From: Lysobacter_K sp043738095 | Lineage (GTDB): Bacteria > Pseudomonadota > Gammaproteobacteria > Xanthomonadales > Xanthomonadaceae | DNA length: 64,000 nucleotides | Assembly: GCA_043738095.1 (NCBI GenBank) | Contig: JAYSZI010000039.1 | Location: 34,805 to 98,804 of the forward strand | Direction of reading: 5' to 3' | In this document: positions 17,987 through 29,761 of the stretch, in pieces | Layout: each line of letters opens with the position of its first letter | Position numbering within the stretch: the first letter of the stretch is position 1 | Translations under genes and position numbers: made by a program | Notes under the pieces: model-generated | What the model was told of the DNA's origin: nothing | Seen by the model: the letters and a program-made list of their open reading frames with translations, nothing else | Databases searched by the model: none

Positions 17987-18226
17987 TGCAGCTCTCCGTG
18001 GTCGCCCAGAAAAAACGCCGCATGCGCGGCGCGTCCCTCGGCCTGGTTGGTCATCTCAGTGGTTGGTTTGCGTGGAGTGACGGTCGCGCGTGCAACATCG
18101 CCTGCGGATCGCGCCTTGTTTTGCCAGGACGCCGCCGCCAAGCTATGTCGCTCACAAGGCGCCGCAAAAAACCTGCCGCCTGTCCCGCACTTTCCGCCGC
18201 GCTCCACACTGCCCGCGATTATACCC

Positions 18227-19180
18227 ATGACCCCATCGAAGCACTCCCGTCTGATCATCCTCGGCTCCGGCCCGGCCGGCTGGTCCGCCGCCGTCTATGC
18301 CGCCCGCGCCAACCTCAAGCCGCTGCTGATCACCGGCTTGCAGATGGGTGGCCAGCTGATGACCACCACCGAAGTCGACAATTGGCCCGGCGACGCCCAT
18401 GGCCTGATGGGTCCGGATCTGATGGCGCGCATGCAGGCGCACGCCGAACGTTTCGACACAGAAACCGTGTTCGATCACATCCACACCGTCGACTTGTCGC
18501 GGCGGCCGTTCCGGCTAAAGGGTGACAACGGCGACTACACCTGCGATGGCCTGATCATTGCCACCGGCGCGACCGCGAAGTACCTCGGGCTGCCGTCGGA
18601 GGAGCTGTTCAAGGGCCGCGGCGTGTCGGCGTGCGCGACCTGCGATGGCTTCTTCTATAAGGACCAGGACGTGGCGGTGATCGGCGGCGGCAACACCGCG
18701 GTCGAGGAAGCGCTGTACCTGTCCAACATCGCCCGCAAGGTCTACCTCGTGCATCGCCGCGACACCCTGCGCGCCGAGAAGATCATGCAGGACAAGCTGC
18801 AGGCCAAGATCCAGTCGGGCAAGATCGAGCCGATCTGGCACCACACCGTCGACGAGGTGCTCGGCAACGATGCCGGCGTCACCGGCGTACGGGTCAGGTC
18901 GGTGCAGGATGATTCGACCCGCGAGGTCGCGATCCACGGCTTGTTCGTCGCGATCGGGCACACCCCGAACACCACGTTGTTCGAAGGTCAGCTGGCGATG
19001 AAGAACGGCTATCTCACCATCCAGACCGGCTTGCAGGGCAATGCCACGCTGACCTCGGTGCCGGGCGTGTTCGCCGCGGGCGACGTTGCCGACCAGGTCT
19101 ACCGCCAAGCGATCACCTCGGCCGGCTTTGGCTGCATGGCGGCTCTGGACGCCGAGAAGTTCCTCGACAAGGACGGCTGA
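18227..19180 (+). CDS. trxB: Thioredoxin-disulfide reductase
   Basis: This FAD/NADPH enzyme reduces thioredoxin. The ATG at 18227 gives 317 residues, the family length. A longer open frame upstream has no family similarity and runs antisense through ald, so it was discarded. Visible are the FAD-binding 'ILGSGPAGWSAAVYAARAN', the redox pair C136-A-T-C139 in 'SACATCDGFF', the NADPH-binding 'VIGGGNTAVEEALYLS' and the C-terminal 'GVFAAGDVADQVYRQAITSAGFG'. Its TGA overlaps the ATG of the following gene by one base, so the two are co-transcribed. Confidence 0.97.
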   Translation: MTPSKHSRLIILGSGPAGWSAAVYAARANLKPLLITGLQMGGQLMTTTEVDNWPGDAHGLMGPDLMARMQAHAERFDTETVFDHIHTVDLSRRPFRLKGDNGDYTCDGLIIATGATAKYLGLPSEELFKGRGVSACATCDGFFYKDQDVAVIGGGNTAVEEALYLSNIARKVYLVHRRDTLRAEKIMQDKLQAKIQSGKIEPIWHHTVDEVLGNDAGVTGVRVRSVQDDSTREVAIHGLFVAIGHTPNTTLFEGQLAMKNGYLTIQTGLQGNATLTSVPGVFAAGDVADQVYRQAITSAGFGCMAALDAEKFLDKDG

Positions 19181-20313
19181 TGCCGGAAGCGCGCACGCTC
19201 AGCGCGCTGTCTCAGGTTTCGGCCGCGCAATGGGATGCGCTGCACGACGGCCGCAACCCGTTCGTCTCCCACGCGTTCCTGGCCGGGCTCGAGCAGCACG
19301 GCTGCCTGCGCGCGCAATGGGGCTGGACCCCGCGCCATTTGACGTTGTGGCAAGGCGACGACCTCGTCGCTGCGGCGCCGGGGTACGTGAAGCACAACTC
19401 GCACGGCGAGTTCGTATTCGACCACGCCTGGGCCCACGCGTACGCGCAGCACGGACTCGATTATTTTCCGAAGTGGCTGTGCGCGGTGCCATATTCGCCG
19501 GTGACTGGGCCGCGGTTGCTTGCGCGCGATCCCATCCAGCAACGCGCGCTGCTCGAGGCGACGATCAGTCTCACCGGCCGCGAAGGCCTGTCTTCGGCCC
19601 ACGTCAATTTCCTCACCGCTGAAGAAGCCGTTGCGTTCAGTGAGCCATGGTTGCCCCGGCTCGACGTGCAGTACCACTGGCACAACACTGCCGGCTGGCG
19701 CACGTTCGATGAGTTCCTTGCCGCGTTCGATCACAAGCACCGCAAGAACATCCGCCAGGAGCGCGCCAAGGTCGCTCGCGCTGGCGTGGAGTTCCGCATT
19801 GTCGAAGGTGCTAACGCCGTTGAGGCCGACCTCGCCGCGATGCACGGGTTCTACCGGCAGACGTTCGCCGAATACGGCAACCATCCGGCCCTGACGCTGG
19901 AATTTCTGCGCCACCTGGCCGCGACGATTCCGCAGGCGCTGGTGATGTTCTTCGCCCAGCGCGATGGCCGCGACATTGCCGGCGCGCTGTGCCTGCGCGG
20001 CGGCGACACGCTCTACGGCCGCTACTGGGGTGCAAGCGAAGCGCAGCCGGGCCTGCACTTTGAAACCTGCTACTACCAAGGCATCGACTACTGCCTGCGA
20101 GAGGGCTTGACCCGGTTCGAGCCGGGCGCGCAAGGCGAACACAAGCTCGCGCGGGGCTTCATGCCGGTGCTGGTGCACAGCCGGCACTGGATCGCCGAGT
20201 CCGGCTTTCGTGACGCCCTGCGTAAGTGGTGCACGCAGGAGGCGGCGTCCGTGCAGCGCTACGCAGCGCGGCTGGGCGAGCGCTCGCCGTTCAAGGTGCG
20301 GCCGGAAGCCTGA
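19180..20313 (+). CDS. FemAB-like GNAT-fold protein (COG3146 type)
   Basis: This 377-residue protein is of the FemAB/GNAT-like group often annotated as peptidogalycan biosynthesis protein. Recognisable blocks are 'SHAFLAGLEQHGCL', 'GWTPRHLTLW', 'GEFVFDHAWAHAYAQHG', 'FDHKHRKNIRQERAKVARAGVEF' and the C-terminal 'RFEPGAQGEHKLARGFMP'. No signal peptide or membrane segment is seen, so it is cytoplasmic. The substrate is unknown. It overlaps trxB at its start and is followed after 3 nt by aat, so trxB, this gene and aat probably form one operon. Confidence 0.85.
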   Translation: MPEARTLSALSQVSAAQWDALHDGRNPFVSHAFLAGLEQHGCLRAQWGWTPRHLTLWQGDDLVAAAPGYVKHNSHGEFVFDHAWAHAYAQHGLDYFPKWLCAVPYSPVTGPRLLARDPIQQRALLEATISLTGREGLSSAHVNFLTAEEAVAFSEPWLPRLDVQYHWHNTAGWRTFDEFLAAFDHKHRKNIRQERAKVARAGVEFRIVEGANAVEADLAAMHGFYRQTFAEYGNHPALTLEFLRHLAATIPQALVMFFAQRDGRDIAGALCLRGGDTLYGRYWGASEAQPGLHFETCYYQGIDYCLREGLTRFEPGAQGEHKLARGFMPVLVHSRHWIAESGFRDALRKWCTQEAASVQRYAARLGERSPFKVRPEA

Positions 20314-20316
20314 GCG

Positions 20317-21060
20317 ATGGCCTTACGATTGCCGCACTTGTCTCCCGATCCGCTGGCGCCGTTTCCGGACGCGTGCACGGCGTTGCGCGATCCCGATGGG
20401 CTATTGGCGATGGGCGGCGACCTGAGTCCCGAGCGCCTGCTCAACGCCTATGGCCACGGCATCTTTCCGTGGTTTTCCGAGGGGCAGCCGCTGATGTGGT
20501 GGAGCCCCAATCCGCGCACGGTGTTCCGCACCGAGCGCGTGCGGCTGTCGTCGCGCCTGCGCCGACAGTTACGCCACTGCCCCTGGATCGTGCGCGCCGA
20601 CACGGCGTTCGAGCGTGTGATCACGGCCTGCGCGCAGACGCCTCGCGCTGGCCAGCGTGGGACCTGGATTACCGCCGACATGCGCCGCGCCTACATTGCG
20701 CTGCATCGGCTCGGGCACTCCCATAGCGTCGAAGTGTTCGACGGGGAGCAGTTGGTGGGCGGCATTTATGGGGTGGCGATCGGGCGGATGTTCTTCGGCG
20801 AAAGTATGTTCAGCGCGCAAAGCGGCGGCTCCAAGGTGGCGTTGGCTGCCCTCACCCACCGGCTGCATGCTTGGGGGTGGCCGCTACTGGATGCGCAAGT
20901 GGAAAACGCCCACCTGCTTAGCCTTGGCGCCGAGTTGTGGCCGCGCGGACAGTTCCTGGAGGCGATTGCGGCGCTGGTGACGCTATCCGGCGCGCCCGGC
21001 CCTTGGACCGATTGCTTCGGCGATATCGCGGTGCACGAGCTGGCCCGGCTGCCGGAATGA
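20317..21060 (+). CDS. aat: Leucyl/phenylalanyl-tRNA-protein transferase
   Basis: Aat adds Leu or Phe to proteins with N-terminal Arg or Lys, creating N-degrons read by ClpS. This 247-residue protein shows the family blocks 'GLLAMGGDLSPERLLNAYGHGIFPWF', 'MWWSPNPRTVF', 'TWITADMRRAYIALHRLGHSHSVEVFDGEQLVGGIYGVAIG', 'FFGESMFS' and 'LLDAQVENAHLLSLGAELWPRGQF'. It lies next to infA and close to clpA-clpS, so the tagging, adaptor and unfoldase genes of the pathway are neighbours, as in E. coli. Confidence 0.97.
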   Translation: MALRLPHLSPDPLAPFPDACTALRDPDGLLAMGGDLSPERLLNAYGHGIFPWFSEGQPLMWWSPNPRTVFRTERVRLSSRLRRQLRHCPWIVRADTAFERVITACAQTPRAGQRGTWITADMRRAYIALHRLGHSHSVEVFDGEQLVGGIYGVAIGRMFFGESMFSAQSGGSKVALAALTHRLHAWGWPLLDAQVENAHLLSLGAELWPRGQFLEAIAALVTLSGAPGPWTDCFGDIAVHELARLPE

Positions 21061-21168
21061 ACGCGATCGCAGGGCCTTTTGCGCCGACCCCCGGCGCGTG
21101 GCAGAATGCCCGGCTTCGCGGGCGCGCTGCGCCGGCCAGATAGCGACAATCGCAACTTTAGGGAACAC

Positions 21169-21387
21169 ATGGCAAAAGATGACGTGATCGAATTCGAGGG
21201 CACGGTGGCGGAAACCCTTCCGAACACCATGTTTCGTGTACGCCTCGAAAACGGGCACGAGATCATTGCCCATATCTCCGGACGGATGCGTAAGAACTAC
21301 ATCCGCATCCTGACCGGCGACAAGGTCAAGGTGGAGATGACGCCATACGATCTGAGCAAGGGTCGTATCACTTACCGCATGAAGTAA
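21169..21387 (+). CDS. infA: Translation initiation factor IF-1
   Basis: IF-1 binds the ribosomal A site during initiation. The ATG at 21169 gives exactly 72 residues beginning 'MAKDDVIEFEGTVAETLPNTMFRV', the standard IF-1 start and length. An upstream in-frame extension to 21079 has no similarity and was rejected. It is a single OB-fold ending 'LSKGRITYRMK'. A strong bidirectional hairpin terminator follows between it and the convergent clpA. Confidence 0.99.
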   Translation: MAKDDVIEFEGTVAETLPNTMFRVRLENGHEIIAHISGRMRKNYIRILTGDKVKVEMTPYDLSKGRITYRMK

Positions 21388-21405
21388 TAGCGGTAACGTG
21401 TTGAT

Positions 21406-21433
21406 AAAAAAGGCGGCCACTGGCCGCCTTTTT
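21406..21433. terminator. Bidirectional rho-independent terminator between infA and clpA
   Basis: AAAAAGGCGGCC (from 21407) pairs with GGCCGCCTTTTT (to 21433) around a tiny loop. A T-tract follows the stem on both strands, so it can terminate infA (+) and clpA (-). Confidence 0.92.
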
Positions 21434-21462
21434 GTTGTGCCCAAGATCTTACGCCCAAGAAT

Positions 21463-23745
21463 TCACACCGTCACGGGCAGCAGCTTCTCCGGCTCGGGCT
21501 GTGCGTCGACGAGCAGTTCGTCGTCGCGCACATCGATCGTGACGCGGCCGCCATGCAGCAGCTTGCCAAACAGCAGTTCGTCGGCCAGAGGACGCTTGAT
21601 CTTGTCCTGGATTACCCGGGACATCGGGCGAGCACCCATCAACGGGTCGAAGCCGTGCTGGGCCAACCAGTCGCGCGCGGTCGGCGTAGCGCTCAGGACC
21701 ACGTTCTTGTCGTGCAACTGCGCCTCCAGTTCGATAAGGAACTTGTCGACCACGCGCAGGATGTGATCGAACCCCAGGGCCTGAAACTGCACGACCGCGT
21801 CCAGCCGGTTGCGGAATTCCGGGCTAAAGCCCTTGCGGATCACTTCCATCGCGTCGCTGGAATGATCTTGCTTGGTAAAACCAATCGAGCGCCGTGCCGC
21901 CTGCGCTGCGCCGGCATTGGTGGTCATCACCAGCACCACGTTGCGGAAGTTCGCCTCGCGCCCATTGGTGTCGGTCAGCACGCCGCGGTCCATGACCTGC
22001 AACAGAATGTTGAAGATGTCCGGATGGGCCTTCTCGACCTCGTCCAGCAGCAGCACGCAGTGCGGGGTCTTGACGATCTTCTCGGTCAGCAGGCCGCCCT
22101 GGTCGAAACCGACATAGCCGGGAGGCGCACCGATCAGGCGCGACACCGAGTGCGACTCCATGTATTCCGACATGTCGAAGCGCACCAACTCGATGCCTAA
22201 CTGCAGCGCGAGCTGCTTGGTCACCTCGGTCTTGCCGACGCCGGTCGGGCCAGCGAACAGGAAGTTGCCTATCGGCTTGTCGGGATTGGCCAGCCCGGAC
22301 CGCGCGAGCTTGATCGCCGAGGTCAGTGTGTCGATTGCCGGATCCTGGCCGAAGATCACCATCTTGAGATTGCGTTCGAGGTTGCGCAGCACGTCCTTGT
22401 CGCTGGCCGACACTTGCTTAGTCGGAATCCGCGCCATCTTCGCCACGATCGTCTCGATTTCCTCGGTATCGATCAGGGTCTTGCGCACGGCCGGTGGCAA
22501 CAAGCGCTGGCGCGCACCGGCCTCGTCGATCACGTCAATAGCCTTGTCCGGCAGCAGGCGGTCGCCGATGTGCTTGACCGACAGGTCCACGGCCGCCTGC
22601 AGGGCATCGTCGGCGTAGGTCACGCCGTGATGGGTCTCGTAGCGCAGCTTGAGGCCGTGCAGGATTTCCACGGCCTCGCCCACGGTCGGCTCGACGATGT
22701 CGATCTTCTGGAAGCGCCGCGCCAGCGCACGGTCCTTCTCGAACACGCCACGGTATTCCTGGAACGTGGTCGAACCGATGCAGCGCAGCTCGCCGGTCGA
22801 CAGCGCTGGCTTGATCAGGTTGCTTGCGTCCATGGTGCCGCCACTGGCCGAGCCCGCGCCGATGATGGTGTGGATCTCGTCGATGAACAGCACCGCTTCG
22901 GGCATCTTCTTGAGCTGCGCGAGGACTGCTTTGAGGCGCTTTTCGAAGTCGCCGCGGTACTTGGTGCCGGCAACCAGCGCGCCCAGGTCGAGCGCGAAGA
23001 TGGTCGCGTTGGCGAGCACGTCGGGCACGTCGCCTTCGACGATGCGCTTGGCCAGACCTTCAGCGATCGCGGTCTTGCCGACGCCGGCCTCGCCCACGTA
23101 CAGCGGATTGTTCTTGCGCCGGCGGCACAGCACCTGGATGGTGCGTTCGACTTCGTCGGCGCGGCCGACCAGCGGGTCGATCTTGCCGTCGCGGGCCATC
23201 TGGTTGAGGTTGACCGCAAACTCAGCCAGCGCGTCGGATTTGCCCTCGCCGTCGCCACCATCGACCGGCTTAGCGTCGCTGTCATCCTGCGAACGACCGG
23301 AATCGTCGCCGCTGTTCCGGGCCAGGCCGTGCGACAGGTAATTGACCACGTCCAGGCGCGCCACGTCCTGCTGATTGAGGTAGTAGACCGCGTGCGAATC
23401 CTTTTCGCCGAAGATCGCCACCAGCACGTTGGCGCCGGTGACCTCCTTCTTGCCGGAGGATTGCACGTGGTAGACCGCGCGCTGCAGCACGCGCTGGAAC
23501 CCCAGCGTTGGCTGGGTGTCGCGGTCGATGTCTTCGGGCAGCACCGACACCGAAGTGGCGATCGCTTCCTCCAGGTCGCCGCGCAGTCGCGCGAAGTCGG
23601 TTCCGCAGGCCTTGAGTACACCTTCGGCCGAGGGATTATCGAGCAGCGCAAGCAGCAGGTGCTCGACCGTCATGTACTCATGGCGCGCCTCGCGGGCGCG
23701 CTTGTAGCACTGGCCGATGCTGTATTCGAGGTCTTTGCTGAACAT
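21463..23745 (-). CDS. clpA: ATP-dependent Clp protease unfoldase ClpA
   Basis: ClpA unfolds substrates for ClpP and receives N-degron substrates from ClpS. This 760-residue protein has the N-terminal Clp-N domain ('FSKDLEYSIGQCYKRAREARHEYMTVEHLLLALL'). AAA module 1 has Walker A 'GEAGVGKTAIAEG' and 'FIDEIHTIIGAGSASGGTMDASN'. AAA module 2 has 'GPTGVGKTEVTKQL', 'LLLDEVEKAHPDIFNILLQVMD' and 'IGAPPGYVGFDQGG'. The IGF loop needed to dock ClpP is present in 'RRSIGFTKQ'. There is no ClpB-type middle domain. clpS lies 156 bp upstream on the same strand. Confidence 0.98.
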   Translation of the reverse strand: MFSKDLEYSIGQCYKRAREARHEYMTVEHLLLALLDNPSAEGVLKACGTDFARLRGDLEEAIATSVSVLPEDIDRDTQPTLGFQRVLQRAVYHVQSSGKKEVTGANVLVAIFGEKDSHAVYYLNQQDVARLDVVNYLSHGLARNSGDDSGRSQDDSDAKPVDGGDGEGKSDALAEFAVNLNQMARDGKIDPLVGRADEVERTIQVLCRRRKNNPLYVGEAGVGKTAIAEGLAKRIVEGDVPDVLANATIFALDLGALVAGTKYRGDFEKRLKAVLAQLKKMPEAVLFIDEIHTIIGAGSASGGTMDASNLIKPALSTGELRCIGSTTFQEYRGVFEKDRALARRFQKIDIVEPTVGEAVEILHGLKLRYETHHGVTYADDALQAAVDLSVKHIGDRLLPDKAIDVIDEAGARQRLLPPAVRKTLIDTEEIETIVAKMARIPTKQVSASDKDVLRNLERNLKMVIFGQDPAIDTLTSAIKLARSGLANPDKPIGNFLFAGPTGVGKTEVTKQLALQLGIELVRFDMSEYMESHSVSRLIGAPPGYVGFDQGGLLTEKIVKTPHCVLLLDEVEKAHPDIFNILLQVMDRGVLTDTNGREANFRNVVLVMTTNAGAAQAARRSIGFTKQDHSSDAMEVIRKGFSPEFRNRLDAVVQFQALGFDHILRVVDKFLIELEAQLHDKNVVLSATPTARDWLAQHGFDPLMGARPMSRVIQDKIKRPLADELLFGKLLHGGRVTIDVRDDELLVDAQPEPEKLLPVTV

Positions 23746-23901
23746 GGGAGGGTGCCTCCAAATCGTCTGCTGACCTAGATGGGGACGCGTCCGGACAATT
23801 CCATGGTGGCCCCTGCAAGTGGCCTCTTCCTGAAAGTTTTGGACCCGCCGATTTTCGGCGCGTTCAACCCCTTATCGGTAGAGACGTTCTACGGACAACT
23901 T

Positions 23902-24222
23902 TTAGGCCTTTTCCATCGTGCACAGCAAGGGGTGTTGATTGATCCGAGAGTATTCATTCACCTGAGCTACTTTCGATTCGGCCACTTCGCGCGTGAACAC
24001 ACCGCATACACCGCGGCCGCGGGTATGCACGTGCAGCATGATCTGCGTGGCTTTCTCGGCGCTCATCGGGAAGAAACGCATCAGCACCTCGACGACGAAG
24101 TCCATCGGGGTGTAGTCGTCGTTGAGCAGGAGCACGGAGTACAGGGGTGGCCTGGCGACTTCGGGCTTGCTGGGTGCTACCAGTACGCCGTGACTGTGAT
24201 CGTGATCGGTCTGTTTGGCCAT
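23902..24222 (-). CDS. clpS: ATP-dependent Clp protease adaptor ClpS
   Basis: ClpS is the N-recognin that delivers proteins with N-terminal Leu, Phe, Tyr or Trp to ClpA. It is 106 residues long. The disordered N-terminal extension ends near residue 25, and the core has the signature N34-D35-D36 in 'VLLLNDDYTPMDFVVEVL', 'MLHVHTRGRGVCGVFTREVAE' and 'HPLLCTMEKA'. The histidine-rich N-terminus (DHDHSHG) is notable but not unusual. It is divergent from the nudJ-mnmA-hflD operon. Confidence 0.97.
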   Translation of the reverse strand: MAKQTDHDHSHGVLVAPSKPEVARPPLYSVLLLNDDYTPMDFVVEVLMRFFPMSAEKATQIMLHVHTRGRGVCGVFTREVAESKVAQVNEYSRINQHPLLCTMEKA

Positions 24223-24394
24223 GCGGGGAATTATAGGCCGCCGCCTTGGATATCAAGTCTCGACGATTGACCTCCGGGATTGCCTCCACCATTCGCCTTC
24301 ACGATGCGCCCTTCGCGATCGGCCTTTAATGGACGGCCACGCGCCGGACGCGGCAAAATGCCGGCGCACTATTGAGTGCGGGAGCGATCCGAGC

Positions 24395-24874
24395 ATGAGT
24401 TACCGAGAAGGCCGCTTCTGGCAACCGGACGTAACCGTGGCCACGGTAGTGGTCAATGGCGGCCGGCTGCTGATGGTCGAGGAGACGGTGGCCGGTCAGC
24501 TGGTGTTGAACCAGCCGGCAGGTCATCTGGAGCCCGACGAGAGCCTGGTCGATGCCGCCCTGCGCGAGACGCGCGAGGAAACCGGCTGGCACGTGCGTCT
24601 GACCGCGTTCGTCGGCGCGTATCAGTGGAAGGCACCGGTGGCAGCCGACGGCAGCGGCGGCCGGCACTACCTGCGCTTTGCCTTCGCCGCCGAGCCGGTA
24701 TCGCACGACCCGCAGCAACGACTGGACGAAGGCATCGTGCGGGCGTTGTGGCTGGCCCCGGCCGAACTGGAAGCGCAGCGCACCCGCCATCGCAGTCCAC
24801 TGGTGTGGCAAGCGACCGCAGATTTCTTGGCAGGCCGACGCCACCCGCTGGACCTGTTGCAACACATGGCATGA
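24395..24874 (+). CDS. nudJ: Nudix hydrolase, NudJ-like
   Basis: This Nudix pyrophosphohydrolase resembles E. coli NudJ (HMP-PP phosphatase), whose gene also precedes mnmA. The ATG at 24395 gives 159 residues starting 'MSYREGRFWQPDVTVATVVV', typical of NudJ; upstream frame sequence was rejected. The Nudix box runs from G43 to W65 ('GHLEPDESLVDAALRETREETGW') with all catalytic glutamates. Its TGA overlaps the mnmA ATG (ATGA at 24871-24874). Substrate assignment rests on synteny and similarity. Confidence 0.92.
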   Translation: MSYREGRFWQPDVTVATVVVNGGRLLMVEETVAGQLVLNQPAGHLEPDESLVDAALRETREETGWHVRLTAFVGAYQWKAPVAADGSGGRHYLRFAFAAEPVSHDPQQRLDEGIVRALWLAPAELEAQRTRHRSPLVWQATADFLAGRRHPLDLLQHMA

Positions 24875-26001
24875 ACGCGTCGGGCCACGCCATCAGGACG
24901 GTCGTAGGCATGTCCGGCGGCGTCGACTCATCGGTGGCCGCGTTGCGTCTACGAGACGCAGGCGAACCGTTGGCTGGCTTGTTCATGCAGAACTGGGCCG
25001 ACGACGGCAGCGGTGATTGCCGCGCCGACGACGACCGCCGCGATGCGGTCGCGGTCTGCGGCAGGCTCGGCATCCCGATCCATTTCCGCGATTTCTCCGG
25101 CGAGTACTGGGGCGGCGTGTTCGAGCATTTCCTTGCCGAGTACGCCGCCGGCCGCACACCCAACCCGGACGTGCTGTGCAATCGCGAGATCAAGTTCAAG
25201 CATTTCCTCGACGCCGCGCGCGAGCTGGGTGCACAGTTCATCGCTACCGGGCACTACGCCCGCGTCGCGCGTAACGGCCACCGCTACCATCTGCTGCGGG
25301 CGGCTGACCGCAGCAAGGATCAGAGCTACTTCCTGCACCAGCTGGGTCAGGCGCAGCTGGCGGCGACGCTATTTCCGCTCGGCGACATGCTAAAGAGTGA
25401 CATCCGTCGCATCGCCGCTGAAGCCGAACTGCCCACGGCAGCGAAGAAGGATTCCACCGGCATCTGCTTTATCGGCGAACGGGATTTCCGTGAATTCCTC
25501 TCGCGCTACCTGCCCGCGCGTGCGGGGGAGATCCGCACGCCCGACGGGCGCCGCGTCGGCGAACATGCGGGCGTGTTCTTTTTCACCCTCGGCCAGCGCG
25601 AAGGGCTGAACATCGGCGGCGTGCGTGGTTTTGCGCCCGCACCCTGGTATGTGGTCGGCAAGGACGTTGCCAACAATGTGCTTTATGTCGATCAGGGTAT
25701 TGAGAACCCTTGGCTGCAGTCGCATACCTTGTGGTCCGAGACCGCGCATTGGGTCTCGGGCTCACCGCCCGCGGCGCGCTTCGCATGCACGGCGCAGACG
25801 CGCTACCGGCAGATCGATGAGGCTTGCGAGGTCACCGTGGGCGAGGATGGCCGCTTGCAGGTGCGGTTCGCCGCGCCGCAACGCGCGGTCACGCCAGGGC
25901 AGTCGCTGGTGCTTTACCAAGATAACGAGTGCTTGGGGGGCGCCGTGATCGCCGCCACCGATGCCCTACTGGAACAACGCTTGAAGGCCCATGCTGCATG
26001 A
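24871..26001 (+). CDS. mnmA: tRNA-specific 2-thiouridylase MnmA
   Basis: MnmA thiolates U34 of tRNA-Lys, tRNA-Glu and tRNA-Gln using persulfide sulfur from the Tus relay. The ATG overlapping the nudJ stop gives 376 residues. The PP-loop 'GMSGGVDSSVAAL' begins near residue 14. The two catalytic cysteines are present in 'RTPNPDVLCNREIKF' and 'KKDSTGICFIGERDF'. Other family blocks are 'ATGHYARV', 'DQSYFLHQL' and 'GQREGLNIGG'. It overlaps hflD by ATGA at 25998-26001, so nudJ-mnmA-hflD is a tight operon. Confidence 0.97.
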   Translation: MNASGHAIRTVVGMSGGVDSSVAALRLRDAGEPLAGLFMQNWADDGSGDCRADDDRRDAVAVCGRLGIPIHFRDFSGEYWGGVFEHFLAEYAAGRTPNPDVLCNREIKFKHFLDAARELGAQFIATGHYARVARNGHRYHLLRAADRSKDQSYFLHQLGQAQLAATLFPLGDMLKSDIRRIAAEAELPTAAKKDSTGICFIGERDFREFLSRYLPARAGEIRTPDGRRVGEHAGVFFFTLGQREGLNIGGVRGFAPAPWYVVGKDVANNVLYVDQGIENPWLQSHTLWSETAHWVSGSPPAARFACTAQTRYRQIDEACEVTVGEDGRLQVRFAAPQRAVTPGQSLVLYQDNECLGGAVIAATDALLEQRLKAHAA

Positions 26002-26633
26002 GCGACACCCTACAAGACCGCATCACCCATCCGTTGCAAGACCGCGCCCTCGCGTTGGCGGGTTTGGCCCAGGCGCTGGCGCAGGTACGCCGGATCGCCG
26101 ACACGGGCCAGGCCGACGCGCGTGTGCTGGGCGCGGCCGTAGATTCGATTTTCAGGATCGACGCACCATCGACAGCGGCGGTATTCGGCGGCGACGAGGC
26201 CCTGCGGTCGGGCTTGACCCTGCTGCGGGATTACTTCGATAACCAGCTGCGCGACGAGCAACTGCCGCGTCTGGTGCTGGCGGTGATGCAGCTCGAGCGG
26301 CGCTTCGTGCGCGACAACGACATGGTCGAGCGCGTACAGGCTGGCATCGCGGCCCAGTCTCCGGTCGCACAGCGCCTCGGCAGCGGCCATCCGGACGTAC
26401 TCACCGCATTGGGTAGCCTGTACGCCGACACCCTCAGCCACCTGCGCCCGCGCGTGCTGGTGCAAGGCAACCCCCACTACCTGGGTCAAGCCACCGTGGT
26501 CGCCGAGGTGCGCGCGGTGCTGCTCGCCGCCGTACGGGCCGCGGTGCTGTGGCGGCAGTTAGGCGGCAGCTTGTGGGATTTCCTCCTGCGGCGGAAGGAT
26601 CTGGTGGCTGCGGTGCGGGCGCAGCTGGGCTGA
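25998..26633 (+). CDS. hflD: High frequency lysogenization protein HflD homolog
   Basis: HflD is a peripheral membrane protein first known for modulating lambda CII; its housekeeping role is unclear. This 211-residue, all-helical protein shows 'DRALALAGLAQALAQVRRIA', 'GLTLLRDYF', 'LVLAVMQLERRF' and a C-terminal 'RAAVLWRQLGGSLWDFLLRRKDLV', which is diagnostic for the family. The position directly after mnmA is the conserved gammaproteobacterial order. The start was chosen by the ATGA overlap with mnmA. Confidence 0.93.
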   Translation: MSDTLQDRITHPLQDRALALAGLAQALAQVRRIADTGQADARVLGAAVDSIFRIDAPSTAAVFGGDEALRSGLTLLRDYFDNQLRDEQLPRLVLAVMQLERRFVRDNDMVERVQAGIAAQSPVAQRLGSGHPDVLTALGSLYADTLSHLRPRVLVQGNPHYLGQATVVAEVRAVLLAAVRAAVLWRQLGGSLWDFLLRRKDLVAAVRAQLG

Positions 26634-26907
26634 TCTGGATCGGGTGCGAATACCGCGTCCGTGATACCCAAACCGCCCGACGAGCTGCACGAATCCAAGC
26701 CGGCCGGTTGATGGCAAAAAAGCGCCCCGTGGAAACTTGGCGGACCAAGGTTGGCTCGCGCAGCAGGCAGGACCGGTTGCAATTGCCGAACCATGCGGCG
26801 GTCGCAGGCAATAGGTTTCCGTTTGCGGCATAATTACGCGGCTTTGTAGCGGTGTTTGCCCCCGCGCCTTCCCCCTATTCCTTTGCTGCAGCCCCCGGAG
26901 CCCCCCA

Positions 26908-29670
<2,763 letters not shown>

Positions 29671-29703
29671 GCGCTACAACCGCGCCTGCAGATGGATCCT
29701 TTG

Positions 29704-29731
29704 TAAAAGAGCGGCTCCGGCCGCTCTTTTA
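29704..29731. terminator. Strong rho-independent terminator after acnA
   Basis: TAAAAGAGCGGC (29704-29715), loop TCCG, GCCGCTCTTTTA (29720-29731): a perfect 12-bp stem with T-tract. It is symmetrical, so it could act in both directions, but the minus-strand gene nearby ends about 280 bp away. Confidence 0.93.
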
Positions 29732-29761
29732 CTTTGCCGGACAGCGCCAGCGTCAGCCCGG

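Noticed and set aside
16859..18226. N-terminal extension of trxB by about 456 codons
   Set aside because: The extension runs antisense through ald and has no thioredoxin reductase similarity; the ATG at 18227 gives the standard protein.
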